DNA of 64,000 nucleotides, from positions 16,929,637-16,993,636 of the forward strand of contig OX465105.1 in the NCBI GenBank assembly GCA_949987565.1, read 5' to 3'. The notes below the pieces were generated by a model. That model made no database searches and was not told where the DNA came from. It was given only the letters and a program-made list of their open reading frames with translations. Of the stretch, positions 12,134-24,200 are shown piece by piece; positions within the stretch are counted from its first letter, which is position 1, and every line of letters begins with the position of its first letter. The stretch comes from Luidia sarsii (taxonomy: Eukaryota > Echinodermata > Asteroidea > Paxillosida > Luidiidae). A program made the translations under genes and the position numbers.

Positions 12134-12650
12134 CACAGCAGAGCCCCGTTACACAGAGCTGCCTAAGCGTGAACATCTGCTATTAAAGCAAGACATTATT
12201 TTCTTCCCTGGTGAAAACGAGATTGCCAACCAGATTTCAAGATTGGTTGCCTCAAATGAAATACAAGTGGAATTTTGTCTGACAACACGATTCTTTTGAG
12301 GACGATTCGTCATGCTTAAACCAATGTTAGGATAAATAGGTTTGCGGAGACACCATGTAAATTCTCTTTTGTGAGTAAGTGTGGATCTGAAAAGAATCGG
12401 AGGAACTCGACGTTTCGAACAGTATACTCTGCTCGTCTTCAGGAGAAGTGCATTCTCCTGAAGACGAGCAGAGTATACTGTTCGAAACGTCGAGTTCCTC
12501 CGGTTCTTTTCAGATCCACATGTACTCACAAAAGAGAATTGACATGGTGTCTCCGCAAACCTATTTATCCTGATATTCTCACCATGCAAACCTTCAAATC
12601 TCATTAAACCAATGTTGGTGCTTGATATAAGTTGCTCTATGAAATGGGTC
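12134..12650. mobile_element. Foldback MITE, family F, copy 1, split by an insertion
   Basis: The left end (CACAGAGCTGCCTAAGCGTG) and right end (TTGCTCTATGAAATGGG) match inversely. They correspond to the other family F copies at 13867-14118 and 20709-20978, whose ends read AATTTCACAGAGCCGCTTAA and complement. The element is interrupted at 12329-12603 by an inverted dimer of family P. Removing that insertion and one 13-bp duplicate restores a copy of normal size. Confidence 0.6.
12329..12603. mobile_element. Inverted dimer of retroelement-like family P with 13-bp TSD
   Basis: The two halves are nearly perfect inverted copies meeting at about 12450. The left half is truncated at AGGATAAATAGG, while the right half runs about 32 bases further. 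TTAAACCAATGTT flanks it on both sides (12316-12328 and 12604-12616), a 13-bp target duplication. Reading outward from the centre, each half has TCTCCTGAAGA, a 7-bp stem with an AGTATA loop, AAACGTC, and then GGTTCTTTTCAGATCC, which resembles the histone mRNA 3' stem-loop. A long variable duplication, a dimeric inverted layout and end truncation suit a Penelope-like or other retroelement better than a DNA transposon. Confidence 0.65.
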
Positions 12651-13664
12651 CCTGCACAATATACATGTACAGTGTGATGAATTTGGATATATATGCTTCT
12701 ATTTCGTGGTATAGGTTTAGGAATTGCGAAATTTCAAAGCGTCTTTGGAATGGAGTCTACATTACAGGAAGGCTAACTGCATACATTAAGATTTCCATCT
12801 GGGCATGTTGCACGATTTTCATAACAATAAGGCCGAGTTACTTCTTTTTTTAAATGGTCGGCCAGTTTCCGAGGCAGAGGATATCTCTAAACTCGCAAGA
12901 ATAGCCGTCAGTTTACACACATTACAGAAGATGAATATGATGTCAAGGGAAGTACATATAGGGAGAGAGTCGGGAAAGTGTAAGATATAGCAGGCATGAA
13001 CGCAAATGAATTCACTGCCGATGAAAAGTCATATCAAAATATACAGCAATGTATCAGAAAAATGGAAAGTATATAGACTTAAAAGGGCTATACACCAAAA
13101 AAGAAGAAATATATAGTTTAGTACTCTGAATAAAGTGTAACAACGAAGTTGATAGAGACCTACCGTAGTGGGCCTATAAACAGTATAAGCATAATCTGCA
13201 TCGTTAGTTCCGTGTACTATAATAATCTACCATGACCTATAGTCCCCGGGGTTTGACCATTTGAAATTCACAGCGGCTTCGTTTTCATTAGTGCCCCCTC
13301 TCCCCAAGAGGTAAAAGTGACCGGAGACCGTTCACATCACAGCCACCGCACACTGAAAAAAAAAAGTGTCGGCAGCGGTGGCTGTGAAATGCGAGCGCAC
13401 GGGATCCGCTCGCAGCCGCCGGAAAGGCGGCGAACGGCTGAATTTTAAAGAGCGCATGGTGCTCCGGTTGGGTTGACATTTCAGGCTACTCGCGGCGGAG
13501 GTGGCAAGTCAAGAGCCCGGGGTGCCTTGCAGTGACACCGTGTGTGTATAATCTATTTCGTCGGCAGTCTCCCGATGACGATGGATAGAGGATACTGCAC
13601 GGACACTGTCGAGTCCGTCCGAGCCCCCCCCCCCCCCCAACGCACAGAGATGGGTTTTTTTTTT
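12651..13664. other. Non-coding stretch, no feature recognised
   Basis: No exon or RNA gene is supported. There is a short inverted pair near 13325-13390 (ACAGCCACCGC and GCGGTGGCTGT) and a C-run at 13624-13638 just before the MITE at 13665. Confidence 0.4.
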
Positions 13665-13847
13665 CGCAGTGGCTGTTGTTACGGCAGTCGTTCGTGTGGT
13701 TCCCTGACCTCATAGTATTTGTCAGGATGTATAGCTCTTGGAACCAGACTATCAGCTAATAGACTGGTTCAACCAGCCTGCAATGCTGACGAAATACAAT
13801 CAAGTCAGGGAACCACACGGACGACTGCCGTAACAACAGCCACTGCG
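13665..13847. mobile_element. 183-bp foldback MITE, family A, copy 1
   Basis: It starts CGCAGTGGCTGTTGTTACGG and ends with the exact complement. The inverted match continues inward through GGTTCCCTGAC and beyond, making almost the whole element a hairpin. Copies at 18620-18802 and 50609-50791 have the identical length of 183 bp. The right flank is GGTTTTTTT and the left flank is GGG plus a T10 run, consistent with a 9-bp duplication blurred by slippage in the T run. Confidence 0.85.
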
Positions 13848-13866
13848 GGTTTTTTTCTTCTGACCG

Positions 13867-14118
13867 AGGCCTAATTTCACAGAGCCGCTTAAAGCACGAA
13901 AATCTGCCATTCCAGGAAAACTCTCCCATCGTTTAAACAGGATCACGAACCAAATTGTGATGTGACATCAACTGTTCTTGTCTTGCATTCCGCTATTCTT
14001 TGGCTTATCATGAAACAAAAGTGGAGTTCAGTCTGGCAAACTGATTCTATGAATCATGACTTTATGCGCTTGAGCAAAAAAATGTTGGTGCTTAAGCGGA
14101 TGTATGACATTGGTGCCT
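13867..14118. mobile_element. Foldback MITE, family F, copy 2
   Basis: The left end AATTTCACAGAGCCGCTTAA and right end TTGGTGCTTAAGCGGATG are inverted partners, shared with copies at 12134 and 20709. The interior is non-coding. It lies only 19 bases from the family A element, so this is an insertion-prone spot. Confidence 0.6.
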
Positions 14119-14646
14119 GGTGTCACCACGCACCACTCGATTAAATGTTGTGCGGTGATTGGTTATTCAGCGTCTCCTACGCGCGTATTTCGAAACCTGC
14201 ACGCAACGCGCACTCGTTTGCCCACCAATTTTAGTAAAGCGCATGCGCCAGCTCTTATTTGCATATTTCATCGGAAAGGTCCATTGGCAGATTACATTTC
14301 TCACCAATGTCAGCATCTCTCTTTTCGTGGGAAAAAATGGGTGGGGGGGGTTGCTACACAGCCAATGTGAATCCAAACGAACAAATTCCTGGAACCTATT
14401 TTTTTTTGTGCGTTCTATTAACTAAGGTAGTCTCGATTTCAACGCCTGTGTGTCCTGGGCACATGATATAGCTGACCGGCTTATTAACTACCTGAGCAAG
14501 TCACGAGCTACTCCAACCCGGCACACGCAGTGAAGTATGTTGAGCGGCTATATAGCGCGCACACTTAGGGCCGTTTAGCGGGCATTTCAACTGCCGCGTG
14601 TCCACCCTATATAGAACGCCTCGAAATCAAGACTAGGTGAGACTAC
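14119..14646. other. Non-coding stretch, no feature recognised
   Basis: No conserved frame or repeat partner was seen here. Confidence 0.4.
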
Positions 14647-14875
14647 GGCCGTTTACGAAATGAAGGCTTAGGCTCGGGCTTAGGCTTCGGTCACATTTCT
14701 CTCACCCGGGCGTCTAGAAGCAAGCGTGTGTCCCTAGTTTCTTGGTGAATGCCCTGTACAGTACTTATTAAGGCAACAATCCTTCAAATTTGGCGACAAG
14801 AAAAAAAGGTCTGGTATAAGAAGTAAAGAGACGAAGCCTGAGCCCGAGCCTGACCCAATGGATTCGTAAACGGTC
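14647..14875. mobile_element. Foldback MITE, family T, copy 2
   Basis: The left end GGCCGTTTACGAAATGAAGG and the right end (ATTCGTAAACGGTC) are inverted partners, with inner GGCTTAGGCTCGGGCT blocks matching those of 1683-1920. It lies about 200 bases past the stop codon of the carbonic anhydrase gene, so it may fall in that gene's 3' UTR or just beyond it. Confidence 0.65.
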
Positions 14876-15081
14876 ATAATTATGGGCAAAAGGCGAGTTT
14901 TCAAATTCAATCTACAAAAATACATTAACACACACTGAAAAGAGAGAATGATAGGGGAGAAAACCAAAAAAATAATGGTATCAGTCGTGTACAGAGCAGG
15001 GTCCGTTGACCTCGTCGGTCGACACCACCTCACCCCCCTGTCCTGTATACGGCGGGCATCCGCAGTTGGGCGAGGCTGGAC

Positions 15082-15294
15082 TCACTCGGTCAGCCCCGTT
15101 GCCAGGAGACAGACGGCCGCCATGATGGCCGCGGTGGAGGCGGCGGCGACGCGCTGGGCTGCGTTCGAGCCGCGTTCCCTGTTCTCGGTGACGGGGCGGT
15201 TGTTGAGGGGCTGCGGCGGACGGAAGGAGTCCGTCAGCGTGAGGTTGTCGCCGTGGCCAAGCTCGTTGGAGAACTTGTCTCGGAACACTCCCAT
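15082..15294 (-). CDS. Carbonic anhydrase exon 8: C-terminus and GPI-type tail
   Basis: The acceptor GTGTAATAG|ATG is pyrimidine-poor, but the frame continues directly. It encodes residues 255-324, with FRDKF, N271-[13 protein letters not shown] (the family signature near the end) and a final alanine- and leucine-rich hydrophobic stretch ending TGLTE before TGA. I found no canonical AATAAA soon after the stop on this strand. Confidence 0.93.
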   Translation of the reverse strand: MGVFRDKFSNELGHGDNLTLTDSFRPPQPLNNRPVTENRERGSNAAQRVAAASTAAIMAAVCLLATGLTE

Positions 15295-18200
15295 CTATTA
15301 CACGGTGCGAGACGGGAAGAGAAACGAGTCAAAAACCAACCATGTTTTAAGTACAAAGAAGACTTAAGGCTTTGCATGGTGGGTGAAACAGGGTTTGCAG
15401 TGAGACCGTGTATAAGGTCTCTTAAAGAAAAGGTGTGGCTCTGAAAAGAACCTGAGTGGTAATCGACGTTCCGACCAGTATGCTCTGGCCGTCATCAGGA
15501 GACAGGGGCGGGGGAACTAACCGAGCAAATGAGTAACTACTTGACGATTTTAAGTCCAGTGCGGGCAGCCCAGGATAACTTATCCGGTTTGAATGGGTAA
15601 GTTAACCGACTGACTTCTGCCAGGTTAAAGCCCCTATACACAGCATTAGTCGAGGTCAAAGAATAGCATCCATACGTTGTCTGATCTAACATATGCATGA
15701 AATAGCACGCCTGTGAAATTTTCAGCTCAATCCGCCAACCGAGTCTCGAGAAAATCGTGTAAACCGCTTCATTTGTTTCGCGAAAATGCAGCATTCAACG
15801 CCGTACTGTTCCCAAAAATAGTTTAGATCTCGGTGAGACGTAAACTATTTCTTTTACACATTTCTCCCAAAATACAACATTTTAGGCAGAACTATTTCAG
15901 TGAGAGGTTTCTACTATAACCATCTTCAACCTGTATAAGTTTCATGTAAATCTGTGAACATTTCTGTTTTTTTATTATTTGACCAATGTGGTGTAGGGGC
16001 TTTAAATTGGCCGAGGTCAGTTTAACCGAGTCTAGGTAGGCGGAGTTAACAATGGACGAACTGGTCGTGGGCAGACATCCATGCTGACCAAGGCCACCTT
16101 TAGTCCGGACTTAAAAAAATATAGGTCGAGTACGGGCGCGCGCGTTCGCGGATGTTGGTAAACAACCCTGGCGGGGAGGCGGGAGTGTGATCCTGATCCG
16201 AGTGCAGCGTTCTTGGGTCGTGTTCGCGTGGTTCCGAGAACAACTTGTTCACGTGTGAAGAACAGACAGCCCGAACTCGACCAATGAATGCACTACCGTA
16301 TATGTGACCCGCCTGAAGTTAAAGTATCTTCACATTTCGATTACAAATTGATGTTCTTTTTTTTGTATTTTCGGAAATTTTAAGTATTAGGCCCCTAGAG
16401 GATATAATATTTTGATATCAGTTGAAAGCTAATGGTATACTCTTTCACATCATATAGGATAGGGGCCTGATAAGTGTATATTATGGGAAAGATGGCTGTG
16501 AATATCTACGAGTCTATAAAATGATCGAACTTTTCAACTGCGTCATTTGAAGCTTTTCGGAATGGAAATGGCCGAGAGATGTACCGAGTCAAGAAGAGAC
16601 TGAGGTCCAACGGCTGCACGGCATGAATCAAGGCCCATTCGCACACGGGCGATACATTGCTGAGGAGAACGCAAATCGCACAGGAAGATCGGTCGAAGCA
16701 TTCTATTAGGCCTATGGGCCCAAGCCTATTATTACTCGTCCCTGGTAAACAAGTTAACAAGTTAACTGGGGACCTTCCACGCTGCATGCAACAAGGCCAT
16801 CTTTCGCCCGGACTCCAGACTCGAGACCCTTAAAAACGTAGGTCGAGTACGGGCGCTCGCGTTCAGGGCTGTTCGTGAACAACCCGGACTTTTGAGATCA
16901 TGTAGCCATGAGGCTGAAATTACGCAAAACTGGACGTACAATGTGGATAATGTCATAACTTCTACTAACCATGCGCTGTCGAGCTTCTCTGATTACCAAA
17001 ATGTGCATTTGACGTGCAAGTGTGTGTCAAAAAATACCAGGAAATATGCAAGTCGGACACCCTTAGGCAGGGTGAGTGTCGGTACGGTCACGTCTTAGCA
17101 ACTAGCGCGGTATACGATCATTTGCACTATAGCCATTATGGGTGAAATCACGCCTAACTGGAAGTACAATGGGGTAACGTAATAACTCCGTCTACTAACT
17201 TGCTCTTGCTATAACCATGTCCTGTTGAGCTTCCCCATTACCAAAATGTGCATTTGGACTTGCGTGTCCAAAATACCAGGAAATATTCAGGTATTTCCCT
17301 GTGTATTGAAAAAAATGAGGCGGCCCTTCGCGCTGCTTTTAAAGGCCAATACAACATTGGGAAAATCCACAGATTTCCTTGTAATTTACACAGTTTGTAG
17401 ATGGTCATGATGATAGATTCCTCATGTTGAACTCTTACGGTCTGGGATGCTGTTCTTACCTTGAAATCTTCGCTCAAACATCGACATTGCTTGTTTGTTC
17501 AATGTTTAATGGTTTAACACACAAACTGTGGCAATCTTGTGACCTTTATGTTGTATAGGGCCTTTAGGGGGCCAGCTTGGGTTTCCTTTTCTTAAAAAAA
17601 GGGCCGCAGGGGGTCGTAAACATATCCCAACACTTTTGACTCTCGACATACCTATTGATCCCTGAATTGACGTCTGGTTCTTAGAAGGAAAAAAAATGGG
17701 GTCGTCGATCAGCTCGATGCGTGTGGTCAAACATACTGTCCAAATGCCGGCACATTTTGTGCAACAATAATAAATCTTGAACTAAAAACCGTTTGTCTCC
17801 AAAGTAAATGTTTACATACATTGACACGGTGCCCACACTATTCCACGCTGTCCAAATAATCTTGCCAAAGTTGCCTTGCTCTTTGGCCAGAAATAAGGGG
17901 GGGGGACATAACCCAAGAGGCGTTCTCTGCAAGTTGTATACCAGAGGGAGACTGCACAGCACTACGGTGCAGCTTCATAACAGGCAGGAAAATATGCAAC
18001 TAGAATTGGTGCTTTCGTTTCCGCATAGCATGTGTACTGCGAGGCTATTTGGAGTAAGAATTATAATGGACTGTATTGTAGGGCCTACTATACTACATCT
18101 GCCGTGTGCCACCAAGCAATTAACTCCTGGTCTATGGAAGTTGTAACCTTCGTCATGTATTAGCAATTAAGGAAGAGCGCATCACGACAGATTAGTGACT

Positions 18201-21200
18201 AGCGTGCCCCGACTGGAACTGACAATTAACTCCAATAAAATCATCTTTATATGAAAGTCAAAGGGAGGTCATTGCACAACCAATCTTCTGTCCGCCACGA
18301 GCCCTGCCCTGGCCTGAACTTCCCTATGCCCAAACCAGATGCGCAGTTATGAGCTCAAACAGTTTCATTGTCACGCCGTATGGCTTCCCGCAATAAAGGT
18401 CTTGTGGCTGCCCAACTCCTCCACAAATGGGTCCCCCACACGGTCAGTCAGTCAGCCGGCCAGTTGTTCCAAAGATTCCCGATGGCCGGCCGGCAAATCA
18501 TAGCGCGTCTTCTTTTTCACAGATGTGGTTGAAAAGCATGGCTAGCCATGTGCAGTGTCGTGGGGACAACCTGGGGGGCCTTAATCGGGTCAACCCCACT
18601 ATAACGAGGCCAAGAAAAACGCAGTGGCTGTTGTTACGGCAGTCGTCCGTTTGGTTCCCTGACTTCACAGTATTTGTCAGGATGTTTAGCTCTTGGAACC
18701 TGACTATCAGCTAATAGACTGGTTCAACCAGCCTGCAATGCTGACGAAATACAATCAAGTCAGGGAACCACACGGACGACTGCCGTAACAACAGCCACTG
18801 CGCAAGAAAAATGCCCCAATTCTACAGACGTGCACGTCCAATGTATTACAGTCATGTACAGTACATGTACAGTATATCCTATTATATAACACGATGTTTC
18901 TCCTCGACGCAAACATCATAGCCCCGCCGCTATACGTATACATTATTCGAATCCGCCACACGACCTCGACCAGCTCGGTGATGGTCAAGTGATGAAGATG
19001 TCTGCACTAGAAAGCGGGAGTCACGGGTTCGAATCCTGCCCGAGCTGCCTGAATTGTGTTCATCGGGCACCGGGCAAATCACTGAGCACTCGATGCTTAT
19101 TACGTCGAGAATACTCATTGAAGTATTATAATGTACATTTATTTACAATTTTAGATTAAGGGAAAATACACTGGGAACTTTTGAACAATTCAGATTAAAA
19201 ATGGCAAAGAAAACTTAAATTAAGGGAAAATACACTGGGCACTTTTGAACAATTTAGAACAAAAAATGGCAAAGAAAACTTTGACTATGGACTGCGACTT
19301 GAACTCGAAATATTTCCCAAAGAGTTTTTTTCCACAGACAAAAAAAAAACTTTTAAAAGTGGTGTCATTCGGCTTTCTGCCAATTTGCTTGGCAATGAAA
19401 AAAAATGTCCAAGAGCATACCCTGCACTCTTGTATATGTAGCGTTTTCCCAAAGGTTTGAACATGCTCCTGGCATTATACAATGTAGGGGTTAAATTTCA
19501 AAGCAAATTCTGCCTTTATGGAAGGCTCTGTTAGGGAAATAATCGACAGGCCTGATTGTCAATTTTTGTTTTCAGCGATCTGATTTAGACAATATTGGGA
19601 TCCCTTGGTGTCTGAAAAGATGCCGTCTTCCTAAAAAAAAAACATGAAAGCATTAGGATGAAGGTCCGTGGACCGTTCAACCGCATGACCTCGTTACCCA
19701 GCATGATCGATTGGCCGACACCTCTCCCCTGCACTGACTAGTAGATAACGGTTCGCATGGTGGAAGTACCAAGCGGAGGGTTTGCGGTGAAACCGGGTAA
19801 AACATCTGTTCTGAGATGGATTATGGCTGTGCACAGAAGAGCCGGTAACTCAACGTTTCGGGCAGTGTTCACCGAGTGTCCTGAAGTAATTTAGCCTTCA
19901 CGGTGTCACTTCAACTTACTGCTTGTCCTTTTTGTGTTATCGCCCTGGCTTCTCTCTTCGTCTCGTCCCTTCGATCGTTCCTGTAATCCCTTGCCAACTG
20001 ATTGGCTTTCCCTTTGATGTCACCCTGGTCTACTTTCCAATACTGCCCACCTCTCACTAGACATATCTGGGGGAGGGGGATGGTGTTGCCCCCCCCCCAA
20101 AAAAAAAAAACCCCTCCGGAGTGATGCAGGGTTTGACAATAAGCCCCTTTCCTTTTGATGGGCGATCGTTTCGGGGTCGAGTGCACGTCATTCGACATCG
20201 ATCTCTCGGTCTGCCTCAAAGCTTACCTGCGATTCGGAAATCATGATGGGTTGTTTGAAGACGTTCCAGGTGACAATCTCGTTGCATGTGGGGGTGGTCA
20301 GTGAACCGCTGTAACGGTAGAAGCTGGACTCAAAGCCCTCTGGCAACAGAGTAGAAAAGTCAATCGGCTCGGGCAGGGCAAAAGAGTCGCCTGCAGGGAA
20401 ATAAGAAGGAAAGCGAGAGAACAAGAAAGATTCAAATTTAAAACAGTTGATCGTCCAAAAGGGGAGTTTCTCACCCACCCAAGGCAACTTCGACATCGAG
20501 GCATCAACGGCCGTATATCATCTATGGACATGCCCTCTGCAACAGACAGATTTCAAATTCCCAATGCAATCGAAACTCAAGATCATACTCGACAAATATC
20601 ATTTTATTTGAAGACGTTCCGGTGACAATTTCATTGCAGGTGGGGCTTGTCTGAAAAACAAATGACAAATCTTCAGTCAAACCCGTCTATTGGCTTGTTA
20701 TGAGACCCGGGGCCAATTTTAGGTAGCCGCTTAAGCACCAACATTTTGCTTAAGTGCAAAAATGTCAGAATTCAACGGACCACCTAGCCGACCAAAACTA
20801 ATCACTTCCTTTTTCTTGCCAAGCAAAGAATAGTTGAATACAGTCAGTACACGCCAGAAAGCAATAGAGATTGCATCCTCATGGGATTTGTATAATCCTA
20901 TTTACTCGAGGAAGACTTTAAAGGCTCGGCAGATTTCCACGCTTATAATAAAAGTGGCTCTGTGAAATTGGGCCCCGGAAGATGTTTAAAAGTAATACCA
21001 ATGCCTGAAAAGGGGGCACTCCAAATAGTATAGTTATTCTAGCATCAACATGGCCTGAAACTGTTGCAAACTGCTCGCTGATTAATACGACCTGCAATAC
21101 ATATAGGCTATCTCAAAGGCAAAGTGCCTTTGAGAAAGGTCCTGCTAGGATCGAAACGTCAGGCCCTCTGACTTTTGAGATAACCAGCATGGATGAAGTA

Positions 21201-24200
21201 CGGTAAGCAACCCGACTCAAGATGCCACGGTTGTGGAGCTATCAGCATTGTTCGCTGTATACAGTACAGCCTGGGCGCCTCTTGCTTTTTGTCCCCAAAC
21301 AATTCCGATCCCCTGGAACCCGGGACTGCAGCAATCCCATCTTAAAATCTACTCTCTTTTGAAAAGGTGAACCCCACCCTCCAAAGAAAAGGAAATCAGG
21401 GATTTCAAAGACACAAAGCACTCTTTATCTTGGCTCTGCATGGAAGGTGATTGGAAATGGGCATAAATTAGAGGGTTTTTTTCTGGGTTCTAATGCTGCT
21501 TGCTTTTTTGTGGGCTTTTCCGATTGGCTCTTTCAACCCCATACTTTGTGCTGCTTCAAGCGTGTTATAGGTCACAAAAGAGGATCACCCGCAAGATCCT
21601 CAGCTTTTCCATCCACGTCAGGGGGGTGCGTTCCCATGCGTTATCGAAAAGGGTATCACGATGGTTTTTTTTTTGGTGGGGCACGTTCACACGTGGCAAA
21701 ATTAGCGAAAGGTAAATCTTGATTCAAAAATCTTCATTTTGTTCGTGCTTCGTTTTTGAATTTTTGAAATGAAATTTGATCAAATTCTTAGTCTCCCTGT
21801 CGTGCGATTCTTTGCGAAAGCCACGAATGGCCAATCATACATGGCTGCCTGTGGAATTGACTGTTCATTTCTCTGAAATTATTCAAGCCACATGTAGAGA
21901 TATAGATAGTCTTATGCCTATATAGATAGTCTTATGCCAAAACCTCTTTGAATATTAGCCAACGAGATAGGTCCTAGTATCGAAACGCCAGGCCCTTTTT
22001 GGTGGGTTTTGTTACATTCAAACTTTCGCTGGCTCGTTTTACTTTCAAGAAAGACTCGTGTGTCAGGGCTTTCCTTCCCCTGAATGTCCTTGTCACTTTG
22101 CCTTTGAGAAAGGTCCTGCTATTTTATAGGATCTAAACGTCAGGCCCTCTAACCTTTGAGATTTATGTATACTGAAGGTCATTTTAGTTAGTGAGCAGTT
22201 TGCAACAGTATTTGCATTAACTTCAAGAAAGACTTGCCATCGAATTTCAGGTCGGCGAATGCGTCGTACAGAGGGGCGAAGGCAGAGTTGTCTTCGCTTT
22301 GGATCTGGGGAAGAAAATGGAACGACAACTTGAGCTAACTCGAATACAGTCGACTATTAAAGCCACGATCTCAAATACGTCTATCCGCAAGCTATTTGGC
22401 TTTTGTGTATGGAGCTGCATACTGCATGGAAAACATTGAGTGTTCTTGTAATTGTATGTCCGACAAAATTTGGGATTAAAATTCTAGGTAGCATTGGTGA
22501 ATGACGACAACTTTAGGATAGAACCAGTTGAGTGCATAATCTACTTCACGGGGCGCCATAAAGGTTAGTTAGGTCATAGAGCACGGTTAGGTCAATGAAT
22601 AAGATTAGCAAGTGCACTTTGTTTTCATTCCATAGGTCAGCTGCATGCACTGCTGCAGATTACTTGGTGCATTCGGTCCCATCTTGTATCTCTTGAGCAA
22701 ATAAACAAAGCAGCAAGACTAGTCTCCTTGATCTGGCAGAACATTCTAGCTACAGATAACTATATACATGTACACGTACATGTATATGAATCAAGGCCAC
22801 CATCCATATGCAGTGCTGATGCGGCTCCGATTCAAGCAACAAAAAAACTGTAAGATATTGAGTAGGCCTAAAATTATGATCGACATATCTTTCTCTCAAG
22901 ATGTTGAGCGGCCGTTCATGGCGACATTCTGTACTGTACATAGCGTGCTGAGTATAACGTCCTATGGCCTACATGTAAACTGTGCATTCTGCACAGCACT
23001 AATGTTATCATGTATGGCATCAACATCCAGATGCTGAGCAAACACTGGCCTAAGTCCAAGAGACAATGTATTATAATACGTTACATTGCATTAACAGTTA
23101 ACGCCAAAGTTCAACCGATACAGCATTTAGGTCTATCATTCATTTACTGGCAAATATACATGGGTTTAGGCCTACATGTGCACATTATTGTGGAATACAG
23201 TGTCTAAAGTCCTCAAGAATTTGTGGGCAAAGAGATCCTTTTACATTATATTTAGGATGGGTGTAGTTCTGGATATTTTGACCAAGCAGTGTTGGCTGTC
23301 TTTTCTTCTTTTTCTTTTTTTACTGATGGCGCTTACACAGTATTACATTCATAAGAAAAATCTTTACCAAAATGGCTCTTGACAACTCCATTGATGACAA
23401 ACAAATCAATGAAAAACTGACTGTTACGGGAACTTTCGAACAAATTGAAAATGAAAAGGCAAAGAAAACTTGGACTGGACCAGAGACCTCTGGTTTTGCG
23501 TACCAGCATTCTTCCCATTTGAGCTATCCAGCCCTTAGACAGTGGCCTAACAATTAGTGAACTAGTCTTTGCCGGGCTGGGGGTGACATGCAGTCAGAAA
23601 CGATTCACCTTTACTGATATCAGTTATCCGGCAAGATGTATACAACTAGGAATCCCATACCTTATCAGTAGGCTACATTTCCTCTCGATTTCCTTCGCAA
23701 CCAAATGCTTATACAATATTTTTGATGTAAATATCCTCAACTTTATATCTGTTAACACTAGGCGTCAAGATAACCTTAAATTCATACACAGAAGTGGTCG
23801 AACAAACGCTTTCCACCGTTCTCTCTTTGTTCGATTTCCTAGATTATGGGACAGTCTACCTCCTTGTGTTAGAGAACAACTCCTTTTTAACGTTTCCAAG
23901 TTCCACAATAGTCTACGTAAGCACCTTCTACTACCAGGTAAAGCCATTCAATTTCCTCCATAAAAATATGTAACAATATCTTTTCCCAGTATAACTATCA
24001 TATTCAAGTGCAATATATCCCGTTTTTCAAAATTGTCCTTAGTACATTCAATTAGTGAACACTCTTATTTACTCGCTTTTTGTATTCTTTAATTATTGCT
24101 TTCTGGTTGTCGTGATAATCTGTTTGTGACGCATGGTAACAATGGGAGAGCCACTTGATTGTGTTTTAGTTCGCATTTGGTAGTCCGTCAAGGCTGTTGC

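Noticed and set aside
18960..19035. tRNA gene on the plus strand
   Set aside because: The B box is perfect, but stems do not close and the sequence runs into a non-tRNA tail. It was kept only as a tRNA-derived repeat.
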